The notes under the pieces are model-generated. The model made no database searches. It was not told the DNA's origin and worked only from the letters and a program-made list of their open reading frames with translations. A DNA stretch of 14,403 nt from positions 5,974 through 20,376 of the forward strand of contig JAPPOW010000034.1 in the NCBI GenBank assembly GCA_028817775.1. Reading direction: 5' to 3'. Within the stretch, counting starts at the first letter, position 1, and each line of letters begins with the position of its first letter. This document shows positions 6,876 through 13,377 of this stretch, one piece after another. The position numbers and the translations under genes were made by a program. Origin of the DNA: Candidatus Melainabacteria bacterium. GTDB taxonomy: Bacteria; Cyanobacteriota; Vampirovibrionia; LMEP-6097.

Positions 6876-7012
6876 CTTATGGTCGCTTCACTCCCTGCAA
6901 ATGGCACTGCGTGCCTGCGTATGGGTTTCACCCTGCTGTAAAACTACAAAACAAACAGCAGCGAAGCATATGCAGGAGCTTGCTCCCTATGCAGCTTGCG
7001 TAGCAAGCATAT
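6876..7012. repeat. Five-hairpin modular repeat, copy C
   Basis: It fills the gap between the divergent rsmE and serS promoters. The first hairpin (about 6881-6894, GGTCGC-TTC-ACTCC) is decayed. Then come GGCAC-TGC-GTGCC (6903-6915), GGGT-TTC-ACCC (6923-6933), a centre bounded by CTGCTG and CAGCAG (about 6933-6963), GGAGC-TT-GCTCC (6975-6986) and GCTTGC-GTA-GCAAGC (6994-7008). The last two are the inverse of the first two hairpins of copy A, so A and C share an end in opposite orientation. Confidence 0.85.
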
Positions 7013-7023
7013 CGCCATTCAAC

Positions 7024-7032
7024 TGATATAAT
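7024..7032 (+). promoter_or_regulatory. Extended -10 promoter of serS
   Basis: TG-A-TATAAT ends 7 bases (ATCTCCA) before GTG 7040. It is the mirror arrangement of the divergent rsmE promoter. No -35 matching TTGACA is present; the region upstream is hairpin element C. Confidence 0.65.
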
Positions 7033-7039
7033 ATCTCCA

Positions 7040-8332
7040 GTGTTAGACCTCAAACTTATCCGCAAGAATCCAGACCAAGTCAAAGCCCAGCTCAGTCGCC
7101 GGGATGCTAGTCTGGCTGAGAAAATCGACCAGATTTCAGAGATTGATAAAGAACACAGATTAGCCATACAAGAGAAACAAGAGCTTGAAACTCAGCGTAA
7201 TCAACTCTCTAAATTAGTAGGTCAGAAAAAGGGCAAAGGCGAGGACGCTGAAGCTGAAATGCAAGAACTTGCTGAGATCAAGTCCAAATTACAAGCAATC
7301 GCAGATAAAGAGCCAGAACTATACGATAAACAAATCGCTATTCTAGAAACTATTCCTAATATCCCAGCTGCTGATATTCCAGAGGGGGCAGACGAAGAAT
7401 CAAACCAGGAAGTACTCAAGTGGGGTGAGCCAAAGGAGTTTAGTTTCACTGCCCGTGAACATGATGAACTCGGCAAAGAACTGGGGATTTTTGATTTTGA
7501 ACGCGGGGTCAAAATCGCCAAAAGTAGGTTTACTCTAGTGCGTAATCAAGGTGCCAAACTTGAGCGTGCGGTGATCAATTTCTTCTTAGACCAAGCCAGT
7601 AATCACGGTTATCAAGAGGTTTTGCCACCAATTCTCGTTAATAGCAATTGCCTCTACGGCACTGGACAATTACCTAAGTTTGCCGAGGATATTTTCAAAG
7701 TAGAAGATGAAGATCTTTATTTAATCCCAACCGCTGAAGTACCACTAACTAATATTTATCGTGAGGAGATTTTGACAGCTGATGATCTGCCACAATACAT
7801 CTGCGCTTACACTCCCAACTTCAGATCAGAAGCAGGCTCGGCTTCCAAAGATACCCGTGGTATTATCAGACAACACCAATTCAATAAGATTGAATTAGTG
7901 AAACTTTGCCGCCCAGAAGATAGTACTGAAGAACACGAGAAGCTAACCAAAGATGCTGAAGCTCTATTACAAGCACTAGAATTGCCGTATCGCAAGATGC
8001 TGCTTTGCACTGGCGATATGGGCTTTGGCGCCCATAAATGCTATGACCTAGAGGTCTGGTTCCCTGGTCAAGCCAAATACAGAGAGATTTCTAGCTGCTC
8101 TAATTTCATTGATTTTCAGGCTCGTAGAGCCCAAATTCGCTTCAAGCGTGACTCCAAATCCAAGGCTGAACTGCTGCATACTATCAATGGTTCAGGGCTT
8201 GCAGTTGGCAGGACTATCGCAGCGATTCTAGAGAATTATCAGCAAGAAGATGGGTCTGTTGCTATTCCTAAGGTTTTACAGCCATATATGGATGAAACCG
8301 TTCTGAGAAGCGGTATCTTAACTCAGGCTTAA
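7040..8332 (+). CDS. serS: Seryl-tRNA synthetase
   Basis: SerRS attaches serine to tRNA-Ser (and to tRNA-Sec where present) using ATP, as a class II dimer in the cytoplasm. The 430-aa protein starts MLDLKLIR from a GTG, as is standard for the family. Residues about 1-105 form the antiparallel coiled-coil arm that binds the long variable arm of the tRNA. The catalytic core shows TAEVPLTN (231-238), motif 2 with FRSEAG (261-266) and DTRG...RQHQF (271-281), and motif 3 NGSGLAVGR (383-391). All key residues are present. The start is fixed by the family N-terminus and the -10 box 7 bases upstream. An unrecognised gene follows 27 bases downstream and may be co-transcribed. Confidence 0.97.
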   Translation: MLDLKLIRKNPDQVKAQLSRRDASLAEKIDQISEIDKEHRLAIQEKQELETQRNQLSKLVGQKKGKGEDAEAEMQELAEIKSKLQAIADKEPELYDKQIAILETIPNIPAADIPEGADEESNQEVLKWGEPKEFSFTAREHDELGKELGIFDFERGVKIAKSRFTLVRNQGAKLERAVINFFLDQASNHGYQEVLPPILVNSNCLYGTGQLPKFAEDIFKVEDEDLYLIPTAEVPLTNIYREEILTADDLPQYICAYTPNFRSEAGSASKDTRGIIRQHQFNKIELVKLCRPEDSTEEHEKLTKDAEALLQALELPYRKMLLCTGDMGFGAHKCYDLEVWFPGQAKYREISSCSNFIDFQARRAQIRFKRDSKSKAELLHTINGSGLAVGRTIAAILENYQQEDGSVAIPKVLQPYMDETVLRSGILTQA

Positions 8333-8359
8333 CTCTAGTATTGTCTAATTAGTTAGGCA

Positions 8360-8785
8360 ATGACACTCGAAGGCGCTAAATTTGATGGACTCGATCCACT
8401 CAAAACTACGATCAATCCAGCTATTGGAGAGAGAGTTAGTGCTGCACCTGAAGATTCAGTTCTCAATTCACAATTACAAGCAACTAGTAGGGAAGAAATA
8501 ATTGCCAGCTTAGGTGATGTTCGCTCAGACTCATTACTGAGACAATTAGAAACCAGCTTTAAAGAAAGAAATAATTTGATTTTAGGTGAGCAAGATCTAT
8601 TTGGCAGTGCTGAAATCTCAGACCAAATTATCCAAAGAGATACCGATGAAAGACTTGCTCCACCAAGACTTGATGCTCTTAGCGAGATTATGGCTGATTT
8701 AGAAAGTCATGAAGCAGTTGGTATCAAACCACCTGACTACGATGACAAAGATAAAAATCAATCTAAGATAGACACCATTAGCTAA
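8360..8785 (+). CDS. Unrecognised 141-aa acidic protein downstream of serS
   Basis: I cannot assign a family. The protein is hydrophilic and acidic, probably partly disordered at both ends, with helix-forming stretches near residues 43-70 (SREEIIASLGDV onward) and 100-118 (LDALSEIMADLESHE). The tail (about 122-141) is dominated by Asp, Lys and Ser. There is no signal peptide, membrane segment or Cys/His metal motif. It begins 27 bases after the serS stop. Only a weak AGG lies upstream of the ATG and no good -10 box is visible, so read-through from serS is the simplest expression route. It ends just before a 119-bp inverted-repeat element. In general character it resembles the 484-aa protein at 113-1567, but I see no clear shared motif. 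Confidence 0.65.
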   Translation: MTLEGAKFDGLDPLKTTINPAIGERVSAAPEDSVLNSQLQATSREEIIASLGDVRSDSLLRQLETSFKERNNLILGEQDLFGSAEISDQIIQRDTDERLAPPRLDALSEIMADLESHEAVGIKPPDYDDKDKNQSKIDTIS

Positions 8786-8788
8786 CCC

Positions 8789-8907
8789 AGATTTGTTACG
8801 AGAGCTTCAAGAGCAAGGCTTGCGAAGTCCGTAGGACGTGCCCGAAGTGGGCTCTAGCCCATGAGGGATCGCGTAACGCAGCTATTGAAGCTATTCGTGA
8901 CAAATCT
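8789..8907. repeat. 119-bp hairpin cluster with long terminal inverted repeats
   Basis: The left arm (8789-8810) and right arm (8885-8907) are near-perfect inverted copies (AGATTTGTTACGA...GCTTCAA against TTGAAGC...TCGTGACAAATCT). Between them lie short hairpins: GCAA-GGC-TTGC (8813-8823), GTCC-GTA-GGAC (8827-8837), GCCC-GAAGT-GGGC (8840-8852), an overlapping alternative GGGC-TCTA-GCCC (8849-8860) and GCG-TAA-CGC (8871-8879). It separates the convergent 141-aa gene and lptF, and its right end touches the lptF stop codon. It could stop transcription from both sides, though T tracts are missing. Confidence 0.75.
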
Positions 8908-10037
8908 TACTTGTTTGCTCTGTAGAAGAATGCAATCCATGCTATTAGTCCAATAATTATATTCGGAAACCAAGCAGCGAGTGAAGCAGCCATACGCCCA
9001 GAGTCACCAAATGAATCAAAAACTGTGTGCGACATATAGAAAACAAAGACCACTAAGCCAAGCGCAATATAGCCCCAGTTAACCGCGCGGCGACGCCCAG
9101 TGATTCCCATACAAGCACCAATCAAGGCAAGTAGAATACAAGAGAAGGGATAAGCGAACTTGGAATGAAATCTAGTTTTGTAATCATTAAGTTTATCAGT
9201 CAAAATCTCTCCAGCTTCATGGAGATTAATCATCTTCCAGAGTCCATAAAAATTAAGGTCATTACTCTTGGTCATCTTTTTGAGAATTTCATTTGGATTG
9301 AGACTACTAGGAATTAAAGTGGTTTCAAAATTAGAAACCAAATGCATTGAACTAGTGTCTGGATCTTTTTTGTCCTCAGCTTGAATATAGCTGCTGCTAC
9401 CATCATAGAGAATCCAACCGCCTTTGACTGGATCCCACTTAGCGCGCTTTGCAGTATGAATCAGTGACAGATTTTTCTTAGAGAAGTCCAAGATCACCAC
9501 ATGGCGCAGTAAATTGTCACGAAACTTACGCACATAAAAAATTCTTTGGATCACGCCCTTGGAATCTTTCTCGAAATAACTAAAACCACGCACATCTTTC
9601 ATTGAGATTGGATCTTTATAGAGTGCGATGGTATAAATCTTACGAGCAAATGGTGTACTCAAGGGCACCACAAACTCTGAGAGCATAAAAGTGATCAAGA
9701 CACAAAACAGTCCCGCCAAAAACACTGGTCGCATCATACGAGTGAAGCTTGCTCCAGCCGCTCTAATTGCAATCACCTCAGACTGAGATGAAAGTTTTTG
9801 GAAGGTCAAGAAAGTTGCCAACAAAATCCCAATCGGGATTGTTGTTGCCAAGATCTGTGGAATCTCCAAACCAAGCACCACAATTCCAGTACTAAAAGCA
9901 GCACCAGACTTAGCAAGCAACTTAAAAACTTCTTTGAATTTATCAATCCCCAACCAAACACCAGTAATGATCCCGGCACCACTCATAAATGGTAACCAGA
10001 GTTCAGTTAGAATATAGCGATCTAACTTAGTTAACAT
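8907..10037 (-). CDS. LptF/LptG-family (YjgP/YjgQ) permease
   Basis: Members form the membrane part of the LptB2FG ABC transporter that lifts lipopolysaccharide from the inner membrane. With ATG 10037 the protein is 376 aa and begins MLTKLDRYILTELWLPF, the usual family opening. Three or four N-terminal membrane helices (about 15-140) precede a soluble periplasmic beta domain (about 150-290). Three more helices follow to the C-terminus, starting near FAYPFSCILLALIGACMG. The frame is open further upstream only through a TTG. The start overlaps the end of ycf23 by 11 bases and lacks a Shine-Dalgarno or -10 box, so translational coupling is likely. Whether it is LptF, LptG or the single version found in cyanobacteria cannot be settled. 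It implies a Gram-negative envelope. Confidence 0.88.
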   Translation of the reverse strand: MLTKLDRYILTELWLPFMSGAGIITGVWLGIDKFKEVFKLLAKSGAAFSTGIVVLGLEIPQILATTIPIGILLATFLTFQKLSSQSEVIAIRAAGASFTRMMRPVFLAGLFCVLITFMLSEFVVPLSTPFARKIYTIALYKDPISMKDVRGFSYFEKDSKGVIQRIFYVRKFRDNLLRHVVILDFSKKNLSLIHTAKRAKWDPVKGGWILYDGSSSYIQAEDKKDPDTSSMHLVSNFETTLIPSSLNPNEILKKMTKSNDLNFYGLWKMINLHEAGEILTDKLNDYKTRFHSKFAYPFSCILLALIGACMGITGRRRAVNWGYIALGLVVFVFYMSHTVFDSFGDSGRMAASLAAWFPNIIIGLIAWIAFFYRANK

Positions 10038-10782
10038 TGACCAGCTGTTTTTCAGCGACAAGACTTTCTTTGAGTGCGGTGATAGCAGCAAGCATTTCAA
10101 GCTCAGACTCAAGCTTACTTACATACCTTCCAACACCAACACCATGAGCGCCAGCAGCGATTGCCAGTTTGGTAGTATCAGGGTTAATACCAGAAGCCGT
10201 CAGTACAAAAGTTCTAGAGAGAGCTTTAGCAATCTCAACAGTATTAGCCAGTGTTAGTCTCACTTTTTCGATTTGTCCCAGTGCACCTGCTGATTGGGCT
10301 TCAACCAAACTTGCACCTTCCGTTTGAATCATATCAACACCAAGCTCTTCAAGTTTAACAGCAAGCTCAACCTGCTCAGCTACTGCCAAATGACCAGGCA
10401 CTGTAACTGAAACTAGCGCTGACCGACTAGCAGCCATAATTTCACTTGCCCAGTTATAGACCTCATCAGCACTCGGATAGATTCCCTCTTCGTGCAAGGC
10501 TTCAAAATTTCCAAGCTCAAGCATCTCAACTCCAAGCTCTTCAGCTCTAATTAATTCGGCTGGCTTAATTGAACTAACCATAATCGCTGTATCTTGAGCA
10601 AAAGCTAGAGCTTCAGTGATGATATCCTCACGAGCAGCAATATCAACACAGCTTGCACCAATACGGTCAGCAGTTTTGACTATCTGCAAAACCTTGGCTT
10701 TATCAAAATTATTAATACCAGCAATCACTTTTAAGCATTTTCTGGCTTCCAAATCACTAAGAACTTTATTTTGTTTATTCAT
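10027..10782 (-). CDS. ycf23: Ycf23 / DUF561 family protein
   Basis: Ycf23 (DUF561) proteins are conserved in cyanobacteria and in some algal plastid genomes; their function is not established. The 251-aa sequence shows a TIM-barrel-like series of strand-helix units: LKVIAGINNF (18-27), ASCVDIAARED, AIMVSSIKPAELIRAEELGVEMLELGN, LVSVTVPGHLAV, LGVDMIQTEGAS, FVLTASGINPDTTKLAIAAGAHGVGVG (near 190-220). The last part resembles a phosphate-binding loop of (beta/alpha)8 enzymes. No signal peptide is present. A TACAAT box ends 8 bases before the ATG. The gene lies 42 bases after hisZG and overlaps lptF. It is the best phylogenetic marker in the window, pointing toward the cyanobacterial side of the tree. 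A barrel enzyme of another name is a weaker alternative. Confidence 0.8.
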   Translation of the reverse strand: MNKQNKVLSDLEARKCLKVIAGINNFDKAKVLQIVKTADRIGASCVDIAAREDIITEALAFAQDTAIMVSSIKPAELIRAEELGVEMLELGNFEALHEEGIYPSADEVYNWASEIMAASRSALVSVTVPGHLAVAEQVELAVKLEELGVDMIQTEGASLVEAQSAGALGQIEKVRLTLANTVEIAKALSRTFVLTASGINPDTTKLAIAAGAHGVGVGRYVSKLESELEMLAAITALKESLVAEKQLVNVN

Positions 10783-10790
10783 AGCAACTA

Positions 10791-10796
10791 ATTGTA
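10791..10796 (-). promoter_or_regulatory. Candidate -10 box of ycf23
   Basis: On the minus strand TACAAT ends 8 bases before the ycf23 ATG, in the 42-base gap after hisZG. It lacks the TG extension seen elsewhere. It would give an mRNA with no leader or one to two bases. Confidence 0.4.
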
Positions 10797-10824
10797 GCTT
10801 AAGTGAGGAGGCTCCAGTCGGGGC

Positions 10825-12327
10825 TTAAGATAAAGCCAAGAGCTCATTTTTGTATATCTTCATTGCTGAATTATTAGCAACTAGTATTGCTGTACATGGC
10901 AAGATCTCATCGATCACTTCTAAGCCATTTTCTTTGAGTGTAGTGCCAGTAGCAACCAAATCAACAATGGCATCAGAAAGTTCAGTGAGAGGACCAAGCT
11001 CCACTGAACCATAAAGATTAATCACTTCTACTTCTCGCCCGATCTGACGAAAATAATTAGTAGTTATATTTGGAAAGCTAGTAGCAATACGAGCGTAGTT
11101 TGGTAAGTCACGGGCAGTTTTGTACTTGCCCTGCTTAGCACAAACACAAAGTTTACAGTGACCATAATCCAAATCATTGAGCTTAACTAACTTAGCACCA
11201 GAATCTACTGCTGTATCCAAACCTACCACTCCCAGATCAGCAGCACCATGCTCAACATAGGTTGGTACATCATGACCGCGCACCTTGAGAAACTCCACTT
11301 GCTCAAAACCCAGTCCAGCACCAGCTTGCACAATCAACTTACGTTTATTCTCAAAGCTAGCCTCTAATCCCTTGGCTTTAAAAAACTCAAGCGCGCCTTC
11401 AAGCAAAGTTCCTTTGGAGACGGCGATCTTTAAAGTCTTAGTACTACTTGATTCTTGCTCAAGCACTGAGATCAACCTCGGCAAATAAAATGCAAAACCA
11501 ATGGCCGGCATATCCTTAGCAAACTCTCCGAGCAATTTATCGTAACGACCACCACGAGCAATCACCTTACCTTCACCGCGGACATGCAAATTAAAATGCA
11601 GCCCCGTGTATAAATTTATATCAGGGCACTGTAGTGGATCAAAGACCACTGTTTCAGCAAGCGCCAATACTTCAGCAAGCCCGCTCAAATCAAGCCCTAG
11701 AGCTTCTTCTACAGCTTTAATATCAGAGCCCAACAAAGAAGTCAGCGGGTGGTCAGCCAAAACCAACTGCTTAAAGGCAATTAAATCACCAGCCAAAACT
11801 AATTTATACAAACGCAGACCAAAGTCTTCATATTTCTCAATCACTGCACGCCAAATAGCAGCATCAGTAATTGTGATCTTGTAATTTTTCAAGCCAAGCT
11901 TAGTAGCAGAGTCTAAAACCAGCTGCATAATTTCCTTATCGCTAGTAGCAGAACCAAAATGTTCAACACCCACTTGTCTAATTTCACGCGAGTCATCAGT
12001 TGCCTGACCTTTGTATCTAAAAATACTAGAGTCGTAATAAAGTCTCAAAGGAAACTCAAGTTCTTCAGCCCTCTCAGCCACCAAACGAGCAATCGGTTGA
12101 GTCATCTCAGTACGCAAAGCAAGCAGCTTACCGTCCTTATCTAGCAATTTAAAAATCTCATTACTAAACTTAGCGTTAGTTCTGGAGATCACCTCATAGT
12201 CAACCAGACTTGGAATTGAAATCTCTTCGTAGCTTGCAGCCTTAAAGATCTCAACCAATGTCGAGCTAATCTCTTCTTGCTTACGCAATTCAGAAGGTAG
12301 CCAGGTTTTGATTCCTTGTAGATTCAT
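10825..12327 (-). CDS. hisZG: Fused ATP phosphoribosyltransferase: HisZ regulatory domain + HisG catalytic domain
   Basis: This single chain holds both subunits of the enzyme that starts histidine synthesis (ATP + PRPP to phosphoribosyl-ATP). With ATG 12327 it is 500 aa. Residues about 1-288 are HisZ, a catalytically dead HisRS paralogue: MNLQGIKTWLP at the start, ALRTEMTQPIARL (80-92), REIRQVGVEHFG (114-125) and ARGGRYDKLLG (257-267). A short Ser-rich linker (about 290-297) leads into a short-form HisG: KIAVSKGTLL (300-309), RIATSFPNITTNYF (413-426), then LYGSVELGPLTELSDAIVDL (438-457). No long-form C-terminal regulatory domain is present, consistent with HisZ dependence. Two upstream in-frame starts (TTG 12366, ATG 12342) are less likely given the family N-terminus. 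The 152-bp repeat lies immediately upstream; ycf23 follows 42 bases downstream. Confidence 0.93.
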   Translation of the reverse strand: MNLQGIKTWLPSELRKQEEISSTLVEIFKAASYEEISIPSLVDYEVISRTNAKFSNEIFKLLDKDGKLLALRTEMTQPIARLVAERAEELEFPLRLYYDSSIFRYKGQATDDSREIRQVGVEHFGSATSDKEIMQLVLDSATKLGLKNYKITITDAAIWRAVIEKYEDFGLRLYKLVLAGDLIAFKQLVLADHPLTSLLGSDIKAVEEALGLDLSGLAEVLALAETVVFDPLQCPDINLYTGLHFNLHVRGEGKVIARGGRYDKLLGEFAKDMPAIGFAFYLPRLISVLEQESSSTKTLKIAVSKGTLLEGALEFFKAKGLEASFENKRKLIVQAGAGLGFEQVEFLKVRGHDVPTYVEHGAADLGVVGLDTAVDSGAKLVKLNDLDYGHCKLCVCAKQGKYKTARDLPNYARIATSFPNITTNYFRQIGREVEVINLYGSVELGPLTELSDAIVDLVATGTTLKENGLEVIDEILPCTAILVANNSAMKIYKNELLALS

Positions 12328-12342
12328 AGCTTTAAAAACCAT

Positions 12343-12348
12343 ATTGTA
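12343..12348 (-). promoter_or_regulatory. Candidate -10 box of hisZG
   Basis: On the minus strand TACAAT ends 15 bases before ATG 12327 and directly abuts the in-frame ATG at 12342. It would leave roughly an 8-base leader for the 12327 start and exclude the 12342 start. Confidence 0.35.
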
Positions 12349-12368
12349 ACCTATCTCAAAGACCAAAT

Positions 12369-12520
12369 GTCATTGCGAGCACGCATAAGATGGTTGTGTG
12401 AAAACCTTTGAGTACTATAGTTGAAGTTAGGACCCATCTTGGACCTGCCAAGGTCCCCAATCCAGAACTAGCGCTGCGCATCTACTGGATTGCTTCGTCA
12501 CTATCGTTCCTCGCAATGAC
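12369..12520. repeat. 152-bp dispersed repeat bounded by GTCATTGCGAG inverted ends
   Basis: GTCATTGCGAG (12369-12379) and CTCGCAATGAC (12510-12520) are perfect 11-bp inverted ends. Inside are GGACC-TGCCAA-GGTCC (12441-12456) and an 8-bp stem CAATCCAG/CTGGATTG (12458-12465, 12485-12492) enclosing GCG-CTG-CGC (12471-12479). These words belong to an intergenic repeat type seen in many unrelated bacteria, probably a MITE- or REP-like element. It sits between the second SPFH gene and hisZG and contains no gene. Confidence 0.75.
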
Positions 12521-12531
12521 CGATAGTCCTT

Positions 12532-13362
12532 CTAAGGAAGCATCTTGTCTAAATTGACGAAAGTATTGCCACGTAAACCCATAATCACAGGCACTTTTTT
12601 CTCTGATTGTTCAATACGATCGAGATATTCAAGCTCTGCCACACGAGGATTAGCCTGAATTGCTCTACCTTTGATCTCAACTTGTTTAGCTATAGCTTCA
12701 CCCTTGATGATCTCGATTTGCTTCTCCTTGACAGCAATAGCTTTCTTAATCTGAGCTAGCTGTGCTTTCTGGAGAGCAATCTGTTTACGTTCAATGGCAT
12801 CAATATATTCCTTTGAGAAATCAATTTTACGCAAAAATACATCCTTGAGTTCAAATCCAGACTGCTTGAATGATACAGATAGACTTTCAGAAAGCTCTGC
12901 TGTAACCTTACGCCGAGTTTCATCAGTGTAAAGTGCATCAGCAACGTGCTTGGCAATTATCTCCTGCATAATCTTGCCAATCTTAGACTTAAGTACCGGT
13001 TCATAGTCAGTACGAAGGGTCTGGTAAACCTGTGGTGCTTGATCTTTGATCATTTGTGTCACAATTGAAGCTTCAATTCCAACAATCTGACCATCTTGAG
13101 TCTTGGCAACAATTGGCTCACCAAGCCTAGTTTCATCATCAACATTGTTTGAAAAGGAATAAGTGATGATCCTAGTATCAAATACCACCAAGGTCTGCAT
13201 AAATGGAATCAAGAAGTGCAAACCTTCACCCAATGCATTTTCCTGAACACCACCTTTGAGGTTAAAGATTACCCCAGTACGTCCTTCTGGAATCACTTTG
13301 ACTGACTGAGAGAGTACAGCCAAAACTAAAAACACTACAATAATTGAAACTTGGTTCTTCAT
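12532..13362 (-). CDS. SPFH/Band 7 (prohibitin-family) membrane protein, second of a tandem pair
   Basis: SPFH proteins form large membrane-anchored rings or microdomains, often controlling FtsH-type proteases. This 276-aa protein has an N-terminal membrane anchor (about residues 6-22). The Band 7 domain follows (about 23-200; PEGRTGVIFNLKGGVQE and GLHFLIPFMQ are typical). A long charged coiled coil comes next (about 190-245, with repeated KQxE-type words), then a short C-terminal tail. It starts 15 bases after the upstream paralogue, with a clear Shine-Dalgarno (AAAGGA) before the ATG, as expected for the second gene of an operon. The paralogues differ strongly in sequence, suggesting a two-subunit ring like PHB1/PHB2 or HflK/HflC. 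Which of these they are cannot be decided. The stop lies 11 bases from the 152-bp repeat. Confidence 0.88.
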   Translation of the reverse strand: MKNQVSIIVVFLVLAVLSQSVKVIPEGRTGVIFNLKGGVQENALGEGLHFLIPFMQTLVVFDTRIITYSFSNNVDDETRLGEPIVAKTQDGQIVGIEASIVTQMIKDQAPQVYQTLRTDYEPVLKSKIGKIMQEIIAKHVADALYTDETRRKVTAELSESLSVSFKQSGFELKDVFLRKIDFSKEYIDAIERKQIALQKAQLAQIKKAIAVKEKQIEIIKGEAIAKQVEIKGRAIQANPRVAELEYLDRIEQSEKKVPVIMGLRGNTFVNLDKMLP

Positions 13363-13377
13363 CTTAAATCCTTTCTT

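Noticed and set aside
4241..7012. CRISPR array
   Set aside because: Repeats are palindromic clusters separated by whole genes, with no constant repeat and unique spacers of regular length.
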